From: Heterohyrax brucei
Lineage: Eukaryota; Chordata; Mammalia; Hyracoidea; Procaviidae
Assembly: GCA_028571685.1 (NCBI GenBank)
Contig: CM053142.1
Location: 71,201,296 to 71,265,295 of the forward strand
Direction of reading: 5' to 3'
Length of the DNA: 64,000 nucleotides
The position numbers and the translations under genes are program-made. Below are positions 47,599 through 58,655 of the stretch, piece after piece; positions within the stretch are counted from its first letter, which is position 1, and each line of letters opens with the position of its first letter. A model generated the notes under the pieces. That model ran no database searches and was not told the DNA's origin. It saw nothing but the letters and a program-made list of their open reading frames with translations.

Positions 47599-48892
47599 TC
47601 CTTGTAAGGTTGAGCTGTGGGGACAGATGTGTAATTGTCACTCAGTTACTGTATTGCTGTGTAAATTACTTAATTCTGGGGCAAGGGATATCAAATGGTC
47701 AATTAGATTTCAAAAAAATGAGGAAAAAATACTCGTCGTGTTTATATTGTTAGTCCTGTCTTTTACCCAAGTCCCTGGCAACTTGCACCTCAGCAGGTCA
47801 CGTTATGATGGTAGATAGCAGGTGTTTTCTATTATAAAGTGATAGCAAACTCAAGGGGTTTCAACAGTGCTGCAATTCACTTGCAGGCCTAAGGTACCCC
47901 AGCAAAAACTGGAAATTTTATTTTGTAGATTCTTTGTGGTTTCAAATGACACGTGGGGATTGAGGATTGGAGGATGAACAACGGAACCAGCACATTGTTG
48001 AGCGTGTTCCATTTATGGTAAATCAGAGGAACAACATAAGGGTTGTACGTTTGTACCTTACCTTGTGTTTGATAAAAAGATCTACAAATATGTATACACA
48101 CATATATATGTGTGTTTCTTTCTCCCCACTTCACTCACTTTTATTTTTTGTTTGACAACAGAAGAGACTGTGTTCTTCGAAAAACATGGTTCGTATGTAG
48201 ACAAAAGGAAGTTCTTAACTTCTTGTTCTCAGCTAAGTGCTTATATAACTAAAAGGAAAAAAAAAAAACCCAGAATGTTATGTGTTAGAAATATGAAATT
48301 TATACATAGCAATATGTAAATCTTTGTAAGCTAAGTTTTATGATCATGGAACTAAGCATTAAAATTAGGCAAGTAATAAGGTTCATTACTTTCTTCTTCT
48401 AAGAGATAATCCTACCACTATTTTTCCAATTAGCAATTAGAAGGTTATGTTGAGAGTGTGATATAAACAACATATGAAAATTTTGCAGGATTTGAATTTG
48501 GGTGAAGAGAGGGTGAAAAGAAAAGGACATACCATAAGAAATACACAAGCAGTATAACCTGGAGTCAGAAATAAGACAGGGACACAAGGCAGAATGTTAC
48601 TAGCAGGAGCTAGATACCGGGTAATAAAGATGAAGAGAAAGGAAGGAATTTTAGATGATTAATAAAAAGAGTCAAGTAGAGATCTACGTTTTATACTTCT
48701 AATACTGGAAAAAATTACAAAATTCATGATATTCTGAGTCTTTTATGGTACTTTTGTTTTAATGTAGGACTAGAAAGAATGAAGAGACAATTCTTCATTA
48801 TATGGAGACAAAATCTAAATGGCATTGTTTACCACTTAAGATTATCCATTCTATATTTCATTTATCCCTCCCTTTTGGAAACTCTAAAAGTT

Positions 48893-49000
48893 CAGAAGTT
48901 CAAATCCATCAGACCCTCCTTGGAAACAATACGGGGCAGTTCTATGCTGACCTGAAGGGTCGCCATGAGTCAGATCTGACTCGACGGCAGTGGGTTTTTT
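48893..49000 (+). mobile_element. AfroSINE, 5'-truncated
   Basis: 'agaagttcaaatccatcaga', 'ccctccttggaaacaatacg', 'gtcgccatgagtcagatctg', 'actcgacggcagtgggtttt'. Present in copy A only. Confidence 0.9.
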
Positions 49001-49074
49001 CTTTTTTTTCAGATTTTAAATGCGACTGTCTGTCACCCTGGGAGATACATGTGAAAGGAACAAAATATAATGAT

Positions 49075-49400
49075 TGAAATAGAGCCAACAAAGATTTTTT
49101 TGTAAAATATAATTTGCTTTAAAAAAAAATTCAGCCCACAGGTACACATTTGATCAGTTTTGACAAACACATACAACCATATAGCCACCATTACGGTCAA
49201 GAGAGAGAGAACTGTCCCATAACCCCCCAAAGTCCACATGTCCCTTCATTCCCTTTCGTTGCCCTGCCTCCCAGCCTTTGACAATCCTGTTACCTGTTCT
49301 TATACTTTTGCTTTTCCAAAAACTCATAAATGGCATCTTAGAGTAGGTAACTTCTGAGTCTTCTTTCACTCAGTCTAATGCTTTTGAGATTCTTCAGAGC
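49075..49400 (-). mobile_element. Old L1 3' UTR-like fragment, antisense (copy A)
   Basis: 'cagttttgacaaacacatac', 'cataaccccccaaagtccac', 'ctcataaatggcatcttaga', 'ctttcactcagtctaatgct' resemble the antisense 3' region of old L1 elements. Also present in copy B at 54590-54925. Confidence 0.6.
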
Positions 49401-49945
49401 ATAGAGTCACAGGTTTAGGAAGCAAACTTGTACAGGTGGGTCACTAGGAGGAACAGTGAGGAGTGCCACTCCTATTTCTACTTCTTGATTCCTGGACACG
49501 TGACTCCCGGCTATGGGAGAAAGACAGTCATATACTGGATGCCGATTAAGAGCATATACAGCCTTCTGGAGAACACTACCCCAGTCCTACAAGGTATTGC
49601 CATCTAGTTTGTTCCATAATTGTGTCTTAAAAAGACCATTCCACCGTTCTATCAAGCCAGCTGTTTGAGAATGATGGTGAACATGGTAAGACCAGTGAAT
49701 TCCTTGAACATGGGCCCATTGCTGATTTTCATTTGCTGTAATGTGAGTCCCTTGATCTGAGGTGACACAGTGTAGGATAAAAGAGTGGTAGATAAGGCAT
49801 CCTGTAAGTCAACAGATGGTAGTTTGGCAGAAGCATTACATTCAAGGAAGGCAAATTCATATCCAGAGTGTCTATTGTAGTAAGAACAAATGCTGCCCTT
49901 TCCACGATGGAAGTGGTCCAATGTAATCAACCTGCTACTAGGTTG
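49400..49945 (-). pseudogene. ERV integrase remnant, antisense (copy A)
   Basis: The minus-strand frame 49930-49652 and following frames to about 49430 correspond to the catalytic core and C-terminal side of a retroviral integrase. Stops and frame changes break it; no intact protein. Directly beyond about 49950 the ERV sequence switches to protease on the opposite strand. Confidence 0.65.
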
Positions 49946-49964
49946 CTGGCAATCAACTTAAAGA

Positions 49965-50400
49965 ATGGTGCCATTTCCTCAAAGGAATCTATCGCCTTTT
50001 ATGAGAGTGACTGTTGATTGCCTAAAAGGGGAAAACCAGAATTTTCGGGGATTACCGGATACTGGTTCTGAGCTGACACTGCTTCCAGGATCCCCAGAAT
50101 ACCACTGTAGCCCACTTGTGAGAGTGCAGACATATGGACTTCAGGTTACTATTAATTGAGTCTTAGCTCATGTCTGTGTCACAGTAGGTCCATTAAGTTC
50201 CCAAACCTATCCTATAGTGATATCTGTACTTCCAGAATGCATAATTGGAGTAGATACACTCAGCAACTGGCAAAACCCCCACATGAGATCCCTGGCAAAT
50301 GTAGTAGGGCTATTAAAGAAGGAAAAGCCAAGTGAAAGCCATTAGAAATACCCCTATTTAGGAAAATAGTAAACCCAAAGCACTACTGCATTCCTGGAGG
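49965..50400 (+). pseudogene. ERV protease remnant, sense (copy A)
   Basis: The plus-strand frame from 49965 contains the aspartic-protease active-site motif DTGS at about 50058-50069, preceded by Pro and followed by a Leu-rich strand. Downstream frames continue protease-like sequence with a stop at about 50157. Non-functional. Confidence 0.7.
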
Positions 50401-50479
50401 GACTGCAGAGTTTCCTGCCACCATCAAGGACTATTAAGCCTTAAGTTGCAATAGTGAAGGATTCTACAGGGAAACTATT

Positions 50480-51893
50480 TAGAACTACTCAGGGAGCATC
50501 AGCAGAAGGTGGAAGGAATACACAGAGTCATTATAGCAGAAAGAACTGGTGCATTTTCAGGCATTTGAAGAGGTAGCATATGATCAGGAAGCAATGGCAG
50601 TGAAGGAAGAAGTCAAAGCTACATTGAAGGCATTGGCAAAAAACAAAGCTCCAGGAATTGATGGAATATCAATTGAGATATTTCAACAAACAGATACAGC
50701 ACTGGCAGTGCTCATTCATCTATGCCAAGAAATTTGGGGGACAGTTACCTGGCCAGCTGACTGGAAGAAATCCATATTTATGCCCATTCTAAAGAAAGGT
50801 GATCCAAGCGAATGTGGAAATTACCGAAGGATATGGTCGCTATCTCATGCAAGTAAAATTGTGCTCCAGATCATTCAAAAACTACTGCAACAGTCTGTTG
50901 ACAAGGAACTGCCAAAAATTCAAGCTGGATTCAGAAGATGTGGAACCAGGGATATCATCGCTGATGATGGGTCTTGGCTGAAAGCAAAGAATACCAGAAA
51001 GATGTTTACTTGTGTTTTATTGACTATGCAAAAGCATTGGGCTGTGTGGATGATACTAAACTATGGCTAATGTTGTGGAGAATGGGCATTCCAGAACACC
51101 TAATTGTGCTCCTAAGGAATCTGTATATGGATCAAGAGGCAGTCGTGCAAACAGAACAAGGGGACATTGCATGTTTTAAAGTCAGGAAAGGTGTGTGTCG
51201 GGGTTGTATCCTTTCACCATACCTTTTTAATCTATATGCTGAGCAAATAATCCAAGCAGCTGGATTGTATGAAGAAGAAGGAGGCATCAGGATTGGAGGA
51301 CGACTCATTAACAACGTGCATTATGCAGATGACACCACCTTACTTGCTGGCAATGAATGAAGGTCAAGGACTAGAGCCTCCAGTATGGATTGCACCTCAG
51401 CATGAGGAAAACAAAAATCCTGACAACTGGACCAGTAAGCAACATTGTCATAAATGAAGAAAAGATTGACATTGTCAAGAATTTCAGTTTACTTGAGTCC
51501 ACAATCAACACCCAGGGAAGCAGCAGTTAAGAAATCAAAAGATGCATCATGTTGGGAAAACCTGCTGCAAAGGACGTCTTCAAAGTATTCAAAAGTAGAA
51601 ATGTCACCTTGAAGACTAAAATGCACCTGACTCAAGCCATGGTATTTTCAATGGTATCATATGCATGTGAAAGCTGGAAATTGTGCAAAGAAGACAGAGG
51701 AGTGACTAATGCCTTTGAATTGTGGTGTTGGAGAAGAATGTTGCATGTACCATGGACTGCCAAAAGAACAAACAGATCTGTCGTGGAAGAAGTACAACCA
51801 GAGGGCTCCTGGGAAGCACTGTGTCTTACATACTTTGAACATGTTGTCAGGAGGGATCAGTCCCCGGAGAAGGACATTATGCTTGGTAGAAGT
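50480..51893 (+). mobile_element. RTE/BovB-type LINE fragment with reverse transcriptase
   Basis: Begins within the RT N-terminal linker ('agagtcattatagcagaaag') and runs to 'atcatgcttggtaga'-type 3' sequence, truncated at 51893 where copy B of the duplication begins. It is the longest RTE piece in the window. Confidence 0.92.
50549..51359 (+). pseudogene. RTE reverse transcriptase remnant
   Basis: The frame from 50549 has NKAPGIDGISIEIFQ (RT fingers), WPADWKKSIFMPILKKGD and ELPKIQAGFRR. After a frameshift near 51000 the frame at 50974 has FIDYAKA (motif A) and the catalytic YADD at 51322-51333. The consensus FD after the KA of motif A reads LG. The frameshift and lack of an endonuclease domain make it inactive. 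Confidence 0.92.
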
Positions 51894-52389
51894 TAACAAC
51901 ATTAATATGAACATAGCAAGGCACACCACAGCTATTAGTCTCAATCCTTTTCCTCCATGCAATCTCCAGTGGTTTCCAAGGTATATTTTGTCAGCTAAGT
52001 GTACAAGGGCCTTTGGCAGCAATTGATCTTTACTCAGGATTCATGTTACACATTTCATAACACAGTTATCATAACATGGAATGAGTAACAGCTCAGGTTA
52101 AAGGTTGCTGCTTGCTCCTGTGTCACAGGGCTTGAAGGGTTTAAAAAAAAAAAATCATGTTAACCCAATAATGTAAGTTGATTGCAGTTTATTGATGATA
52201 TGATTTGAAAAGCGAGGCAACATTCTAGCTGTCAAAAATATTTTGAAATTGACAAGAATTGGGCCTCAAGAGGAAGCAACTAGCTTACTGTTGAGTCCCT
52301 TTTCTTCCTCCTCCAGCTAACACGGAGAAAACAAAACCTAAGAAACAGAAGCAGCTAGTTGGGCTGACTTCAGTACAACTGAGGCATTC

Positions 52390-52570
52390 CGAGGTCACCT
52401 CCCAGTGTGGCCCGGGTGGGGTGCAGCCCATTCCTAGAGTTTGGGGTGAGCAGGAAGTTGGGATGGATAGCTGCCTGGATAGGACCCCGGCGTAGGAGGC
52501 CCACGTGAGGAAGAGCCCTCAGGGAGCTGCAGGGAGCTGGGCTGGGGCAGAGCAGCTGCCATGCAGCCCA
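52390..52570. promoter_or_regulatory. GC-rich block upstream of candidate exon (copy B), possible promoter region
   Basis: Counterpart of 46880-47060 ('gtggcccgggtggggtgcag', 'ctgcagggagctgggctggg'), 600-800 bp before the ATG at 53176. No TATA box or mapped start; role inferred. Confidence 0.3.
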
Positions 52571-53175
52571 GAGAACGCTCAGCGGGCAGTTCTCTGGTCT
52601 CTGTGATTGGGCTGAAGAAGAAACTGAGTCCAAAAGCTAAAAATGGGAAGGAAGAAGATGCCTTCTCCCACCCAGATCTACCTAGTGTATGATTCCACTA
52701 GGACCCACTGCCTTGAAAAAGAATCTGGTTCTCTTTGTTATCCTCTCTTGGCAAGAGACAGCAACATACACTGGGTGAACAACAACTTCTGGAAGAAACT
52801 TAGTAGCTTGTGATTCAAAGCATGTGTCAGCCGCACTACTGTTTTGTTTAAAACACATTTAGCTTTGTATGGTATTATTGCTTTTACTCTAAAATGCCTT
52901 TTCTCTTGAATGCTTTTTCCCTTACACTCTCTAGCATGGCTTGATGGCAGTGGCTTTTATTTTTTTTCCCCCCGTGTTGAGGCTCAAATTCCCCAAATTG
53001 TCTGCAATCCAGCTTAACGACTGGACTCTGTCTATTGGACAGAGTCAGAATTTCCCGTTGGGTGGTTTTTGCAAGTCTAATCTTCACAAAAGCTTCCTGC
53101 AGTACTTTCGGTTTGCTGTAATTCAGCTACAAATACCTGCCTCTAAAGCCTTACAGGCTGCTTTTCTACAGCAAG

Positions 53176-53254
53176 ATGTTAGATGTGGAGATTTCATCCA
53201 CAATGTTACAAGGAGGCCCTGCATTTAAAGATGATATGCTGGAAAAAGGATCAG
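53176..53254 (+). CDS. CLEC2D: Candidate first coding exon of the CLEC2D-like gene (proximal copy)
   Basis: An ATG at 53176 (A at -3) opens 26 codons beginning MLDVEISSTMLQGG and ending DDMLEKGS, plus one base before a donor (tcag|gtaatg at 53255). This phase-1 end matches the entry of the transmembrane exon at 60854: G joined to GT gives Gly, so the tail would read ...LEKGS-G-RRKCPTI. The family needs exactly such a short cytoplasmic first exon. The frame and donor are conserved in the duplicated copy at 47355-47424. The implied intron is 7.6 kb. In-frame ATGs at 53203 and 53236 could also serve. No transcript evidence is available; the call rests on phase, position, donor and conservation. 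A similar acidic-then-LEKG tail is inferred from general CLEC2 tail architecture only. Confidence 0.6.
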
Positions 53255-54589
53255 GTAATGTAACTGATCGGGCCGGGGGAGATAAAGGAACAAATGAAAG
53301 AAGTTTCTTTCTTTTTTTTTCTTGAGGAAGCAACAGAGAAACTGTGTTTTACGCAAAGTAGACCTCCTCAGTCTTACGTCTACAGAAGAGGATACGTTTT
53401 GGAAGGTTGGGGAATGGGCTGGGAAGGCAGATGTATAATTGTTACTCAGTTACTGCATTGCTGTGTAAATAACTTAAAAAATTCTGGGCCAGGAGATATC
53501 AAATGATCAATAAGATTTCAGAAAGATGACTAAAAAATACTCTTTGTGTTTATATTCAGTCCTCTCTTTTACCCAAGTGCCTGGCAACTGGCACCCCAGC
53601 AGGTCATGTTACGATGGTAAATAACAGGTGTTTCCTATTTTAGAGTGATAGCAAACTCAGAGGTTTCAACCTTGTTGCAACTCACAGGCTATCATAAGGC
53701 ACTCTAGCAAAAACTAGGACTTCTGTAGATTCTTTGTAGTTTGAAATGTGGTTTCAGAGATTCTTTGTGGAGACTGAAGGTTGGAGGTTGGGAGCTGAAC
53801 ACAGCACATGCTTTTAGCATGTTCAATTTATGGCAAGTAAAAGAAATAACATAATGGTTGTTATGTTTGTACTTCTATCTTGTGCTTCATAAAAATACAT
53901 ACACGTATGTATATGCACATATATATGGATTTTTTTTTTCCTGCTTCCCACTTTCCTCAATTTTATTTTTTTGTTTGGCAACAGATGATACTGGATTCTT
54001 TAAAAAACACAGTTTGTATTTATAAAAAAGGAAGTTCTTGATGACTTCTTGTTCTAAGCTAACCCAAGTGCTTACACAATGGAAAAAAAAAGAAAATTAC
54101 ATGTTAGAAATATGAAATTTACATGTAGTAACATGTAAGTTTTTTAAGTTAAGTTTTGTGTATCATGGAACTAAGCATTAAAACTGAACAAGTAATATGA
54201 TTCATAACTTGTTAATTGACAATCAATTCATAATTAATTGATAATCCTAATACTACTTTTTCCAACTAGAAATTTGAAGGTTACTGTGTTGAGAGTGTGA
54301 TAGAAACAGTATGTGAAAAGCAGCATGTGAATTTAGGGGAGACGGTGACAAGAAAAGAACAGACCCTAAGAAATACACAGGAAGACTAAGCTAGAGAGAG
54401 AAATAGGGCAGGACACAAGGCAGAATGTTACTAGCAAGAGCTAGAGATAGGGAAATAAAGGTGCAGAAAAAGGAGGAATTTTAGATGATCGATAAAAGAG
54501 GCAAGTGGAAGACCATTCCATCCTGTGTTGCACGTAGTCCTTCCAGTTTAGAATTTAACCACGATGCTCTGTCCCCCTGGGAGATACAT

Positions 54590-54925
54590 ATGAAATGAAC
54601 AAAATGCAGTCAAGCATAACTTACATTCAGCAAAATTCACCCCTTAAAGGTGCACCTTCAGTGAGTTTTGGCCAACAGGTATAATCATGTAGCTTCTATT
54701 GCAAGCAAGAGGGAGAATTGTCCCATGACCCTGCCAAGTACCACATGCCCTGCATTCCTTTTCACTGCCCTGCCTCCTAACCTTCAGCAATCCTGTTTTC
54801 TGTTCCCACAGTTCTGCTTTTCCAGAAATTCATATAAATTGCATCCTACAGTAGGTAACTTTTGAGTCTTACTTCTTTCACTTAGCTTTACCCATCTGAG
54901 ATTCATCAGAGTACAGAGTCACTGG
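54590..54925 (-). mobile_element. Old L1 3' UTR-like fragment, antisense (copy B)
   Basis: 'gtgagttttggccaacaggt', 'aattcatataaattgcatcc', 'tctttcacttagctttaccc' match copy A's 49075-49400. Confidence 0.6.
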
Positions 54926-54999
54926 GATAGGAAGCAAAATTTTACAGGTTAGTCACTAGGAGTAAAATGAGGAGAGCCACTTCCACTTCTGCTTCTTGA

Positions 55000-55500
55000 C
55001 TATTAGATCCGTGAATCGTGGGTCCAATTCTGGGAGAAAGAGAACCATATATTGGATGCTTCAGAATATATGCAGCCTTCTGGAAAACGTTGCCCCAATC
55101 CTGAAAGGTATTGCCACCTAGTTTGTGTGATAAGTGTGTCTTTTGGGACCATTCCATCATCCTGGCAAGCCAGCTGCTACAGGATGATGGAGAACGTGGT
55201 AGACCAGTGAACTGTGTGAACATGGGCCCATTGCTGATCTTCATTTGCTGTCATGTGAGTCCCTTGATTGGAGATGACACTGTGAAGCATAATATAATGG
55301 TAGATAAGGCATCCTGTAAGTCAACAGAAGCAGTTTGTGTGCAAGGAAGGCAAATTCATATCCAGAGTATCTCTCGCCAGCCAAGCCAAGTGCTGTTGAG
55401 TCTGATCCGACTCATGGCGACCTTTGCAGTAAGAACAAGATGATGCTCTTTTCATGATGGAAGCGGTCCAGCGTAATCAACCTGTCACCAGTTTGCCGGC
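55000..55500 (-). pseudogene. ERV integrase remnant, antisense (copy B)
   Basis: Counterpart of 49430-49945. The minus-strand frame 55244-54942 reads integrase C-terminal-side sequence. Interrupted at 55380-55430 by about 50 bp of SINE/RTE-like tail absent from copy A. Confidence 0.65.
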
Positions 55501-55544
55501 TGATCAACTCAGAGAATGATGCCATTTCCTCAGAAGAATTTATA

Positions 55545-55920
55545 GCTTTTTATGAGTGACTGTTGATTGCCAAGAAGGAAAAAAATCAGACTTTTTGGAG
55601 ATTATTGGATACTGGTTCTGAGTTGACACTAATTCCAGGATTCCCAAAATATGACTGTAGCCCATTAGTCTGAATGGGGACATATGGACCTCAGGTTATT
55701 ATTAATGGAGTTTTTAGTTGATGTCTGTAACACGGTAGGTCCAATCTGTTCCCAAACCTACCCTACAGTGATTTCTGCACTTCCAAAATGCGTAATTGGA
55801 ATAGATCTACTCAGCAACTGGCGGAACACCCACCTTGGGTCCCTGACAAGTGTGGTAGGGCTATTAAGGTAGGAAACACCATTTGAAAGCCACTAGAAAT
55901 ATTCCTGCCTAGGAAAATAG
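55545..55920 (+). pseudogene. ERV protease remnant, sense (copy B)
   Basis: Counterpart of 49965-50330. Active-site-like 'gatactggttctgag' is at about 55607, with frame breaks before it and a readable downstream part at 55684-55870. Non-functional. Confidence 0.65.
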
Positions 55921-56164
55921 TGAACCTATAGCCATACTGTGTTCCTGGAGGGATTGCGGAGTTTACCGCCATCATGAAGAACTTGAAGGACACAGGGATG
56001 GTGATCCCATTGAACTCATTAATTACCTTTGCAAAAACCAGATGAAACGTACGGAAGACAGTGGATAATTGAAAACTTAACCAGGCAGTGACTGCAGCTG
56101 TAGCTGCAACTTCTGTCCAGATGCAGTTTCATTGTTTAAGCAAATCAGTATATTTCCTGAGTGA

Positions 56165-56295
56165 CCTGTGAGTACTGTGGTAAGTAAGGCATTTGGCTAC
56201 TAACTGGAATGAGTCAGCAGTTCAAATCCACCAGCCACTCCCATAGGGTCACTGTGAGTTGGAATCAAATTTACGGTAAGGGTTTTAGTTTTTGT
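56165..56295 (+). mobile_element. AfroSINE, diverged
   Basis: 'gagtcagcagttcaaatcca', 'ccagccactcccatagggtc', 'actgtgagttggaatcaaat'. Confidence 0.8.
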
Positions 56296-56457
56296 TTTTT
56301 GCAGGCAACTGGTATGCAGCTCTTGATCTGAATAATTCCTTTTCATCCGTACCTGGTTGGAAGGATACCAGATGCAGTTTGCCTGCAACTGGCAGTGATG
56401 GCAATATACCTTCACTGTCTTACTTCAGCAGCATATCAACTCTGTAGGACAATGCTG

Positions 56458-56610
56458 GAAACCTTGGTGGCACAGTGGGTTAAGTGCTACATCTGTTAAC
56501 CAGAAGGTCAGCAGTTCAAATCTACCAGGCACTCCTTCAAAACTTTGCTGTCTACATGGTCGCTATGAGTCGGAGTTGACTTCACAGCAGTGGGCTTGAT
56601 TTTTGGTAGC
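56458..56610 (+). mobile_element. AfroSINE
   Basis: 'ggaaaccttggtggcacagt', 'gggttaagtgctacatctgt', 'gtcagcagttcaaatctacc', 'gtcgctatgagtcggagttg': a near-complete sense copy. Confidence 0.95.
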
Positions 56611-56951
56611 CCGATGTTATAATTTAGTCAACAGGAAGCTTGATTACCTTTCCCTTCCATGAGACATCACGTGAGTCCCTTGCATTTATGACATTAGGCT
56701 GAGTGGACATAGTAAAGAAGTGTCAGTAACTCTGGAACTCATTGGTAAAACGCTGTGTGCTAGAGAGTATGAGATTAATCTCACAAAAATTCAAATGCCT
56801 TGCACCTCGGTGAAATTTCTAGAGGCCCCCGTGGTATGAGGCATGTTGAGCTATTCCTTCTGAAGGGAATGATTCGTTTGAGGAAGGCTGGGAAAAAGAT
56901 TAACAGTATAAAGTTTTGGCAGTGTAGCGGGGTCCTACCTCAAGGAAACCC

Positions 56952-57503
56952 TGTATTTTAGTCACCTAGTACTGCTTTAACAGAAATACCACATGTAGAT
57001 GGCTTTATTTTTATTTTTAAATTTATTATGAATTAATAGCAATCTAACAATCTATGTCACCTTGCCATATAATATCCCAAATGGCTGATTTTAGAAAGAG
57101 AAATTTTTTTTGTCCAAGTTGAGCAGGCTAAAAGTTCAAATTCAGGATGTCACCTCCAGGTAAAGGCTTTCTCAGCTGGCTCTAGAAGAATTCTGAGAAG
57201 CAGGGAGCTGGGTGCTTTGCAAAGAATGCCCTCAGCTCCTGTCACTACTTCTTGGTGGTAAGAAGTCCCCAAATCTCTAGGCTAACTTCTCTTACTTATA
57301 TCTCAAGAGACTTCCTCAAGGCACAAAACAGTCTTATACATGAGTCCTGCCCTGTCAACAGAACTGCTGCCTGCCCACCCACCCTCACTAACATGATAGA
57401 GGCAGAATTTGCAACACGGAGGAATATCACACAATACCAGGAACCATGGCCCAGCCAAACCTCCACACAGAGTTTTTTGGGGAACACAGTTCAGTCCATC
57501 ACA
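56952..57503 (-). mobile_element. MaLR-type LTR, antisense
   Basis: Starts 'tgtattttagtcacctagta', then 'taacagaaataccacatgta', and ends 'acacagttcagtccatcaca'. Same family as 33468-34031. Confidence 0.8.
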
Positions 57504-58400
57504 CCCAGAGTCAGTGGTTTCGAGTCTTTAAACTCATTCCAGTCTGGGATTGACTGAGGGGCTGTGAATCTCTGTTCTGCAGTTTGAGTTAGATTACTGT
57601 TCACTAGACCTAGAATTCTTTGTTTGTGCATGTAAGGTAGATACTTCATAGATTTCCTATCTATTTCAGTCTTAGGACACCACAACTAAGTAGCCAGTGC
57701 CATGAGTCCATAGGTGTCAGACTATTCTGATTACTGCTTTGACTTTGCTGTCCATTATGGTAATTATACCCACTTGGTCTTTGTCAGTCAAGTACCACCC
57801 CTTGGCCCTTACTGGTATGGGTCCAATTAACCCCCTTGTAGTTAGGTGTGTTTATTCAGTAATTCCCACTGTCAAAATGACTTATGTAAAATAGCAGTCA
57901 CAGCAGTCATCAAAGATACTGCAAATCCCTTTCCAAATTTGTTCTTCACTATTATGGTAAAATAATAGATTTATTAATCTGTGATGGTAACATAATAGAT
58001 TCCATGTGTAGGGTCTATGGTCTAACCTAATAAGTCTACTCTAGCCTGTCAGTTTCCGTAAACCTTTTGATACATTCTTCTAGAGTACACCAAGGCAGGT
58101 CTGGTATTTCAGCTTGATTTAGTGTTAGCAACCACATAACCCATGCTTCAGTGACGTCACCAAATAAGCTATTCGATCCTTTTCTTAGCTCTTGAGCTGA
58201 AACACTGAATGCAGAGTCTGTGTTTAGTAGAGTCATGTTGATAAACTCAGCCTGACCAATCTGTTTGTTTTGCCTCATAATAGCCATTCCCACACATGTT
58301 CTGCAGGTTTCAACTTGAATGTGTAAAGAGAAGTCAAGCAGTTCTTTTGGACTGTAGCTTACTTCTTCCTGGGTTACACTCTGTTGTTTGGGGTCTTGCT
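57504..58400. other. Possible ERV-derived DNA
   Basis: The minus-strand open frame 58470-58036 and nearby text ('gctttgactttgctgtccat', 'ctttgtcagtcaagtaccac') have the look of retroviral internal sequence, but no diagnostic motif was identified. Confidence 0.25.
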
Positions 58401-58404
58401 GGAT

Positions 58405-58475
58405 ATTGCATATATATATATGCAATATATATATATATATGCAATATATATATTGCATATATATATGCAATAGAT
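58405..58475. repeat. AT-rich self-complementary microsatellite
   Basis: Alternating (TA)n runs punctuated by TGCA/ATTGCA blocks, so the stretch can pair with itself almost end to end. Confidence 0.95.
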
Positions 58476-58655
58476 ACTACATATCTACATATCAAATACA
58501 TATATTTATAGAGAGGGAGATTTGTATCAAGGAAATGGCTTATGTGGTTGTTGTTGCTGGGAGGTTCTAAGTTTGTGGGCCAGGCTAGAGGCTTTACCTG
58601 ACTCACGTAGCTGCAGGGGCTGATAAAACCAAGATACTAACTGGATTTCCTGGCT

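Larger units (their letters stand above)
46322..50430. repeat. Tandem segmental duplication, copy A (distal)
   Basis: Colinear with 51893-56000 at offsets of about 5.55-5.83 kb. Matching landmarks: 'gcaacgcacactacagctg' / 'gcaaggcacaccacagcta'; the GC-rich block at 46880-47060 / 52390-52570; the exon-like segment with donor tcag|gtaatg; 'aagtccctggcaacttgcac' / 'aagtgcctggcaactggcac'; the antisense L1-like stretch and the ERV pieces. Identity is roughly four in five bases by eye. Copy A has its own (CA)n insertion at 47549 and a SINE at 48893. Confidence 0.9.
51893..56000. repeat. Tandem segmental duplication, copy B (proximal to CLEC2 gene)
   Basis: The second copy, in direct orientation. 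It starts right after the RTE fragment (truncated at 51893) and ends near 56000, after 'ttcctggagggattgcggag' (55942), which matches 50391. It carries the candidate CLEC2 first exon with intact ATGs. About 50 bp of SINE-like tail is inserted at 55380-55430 in this copy only. Confidence 0.9.

Noticed and set aside
46322-56000. Explaining the 4-kb duplicated blocks as two copies of one transposon
   Set aside because: The blocks contain unrelated components (exon-like segment, old L1 piece, inverted ERV parts) in the same order, which requires segmental duplication.
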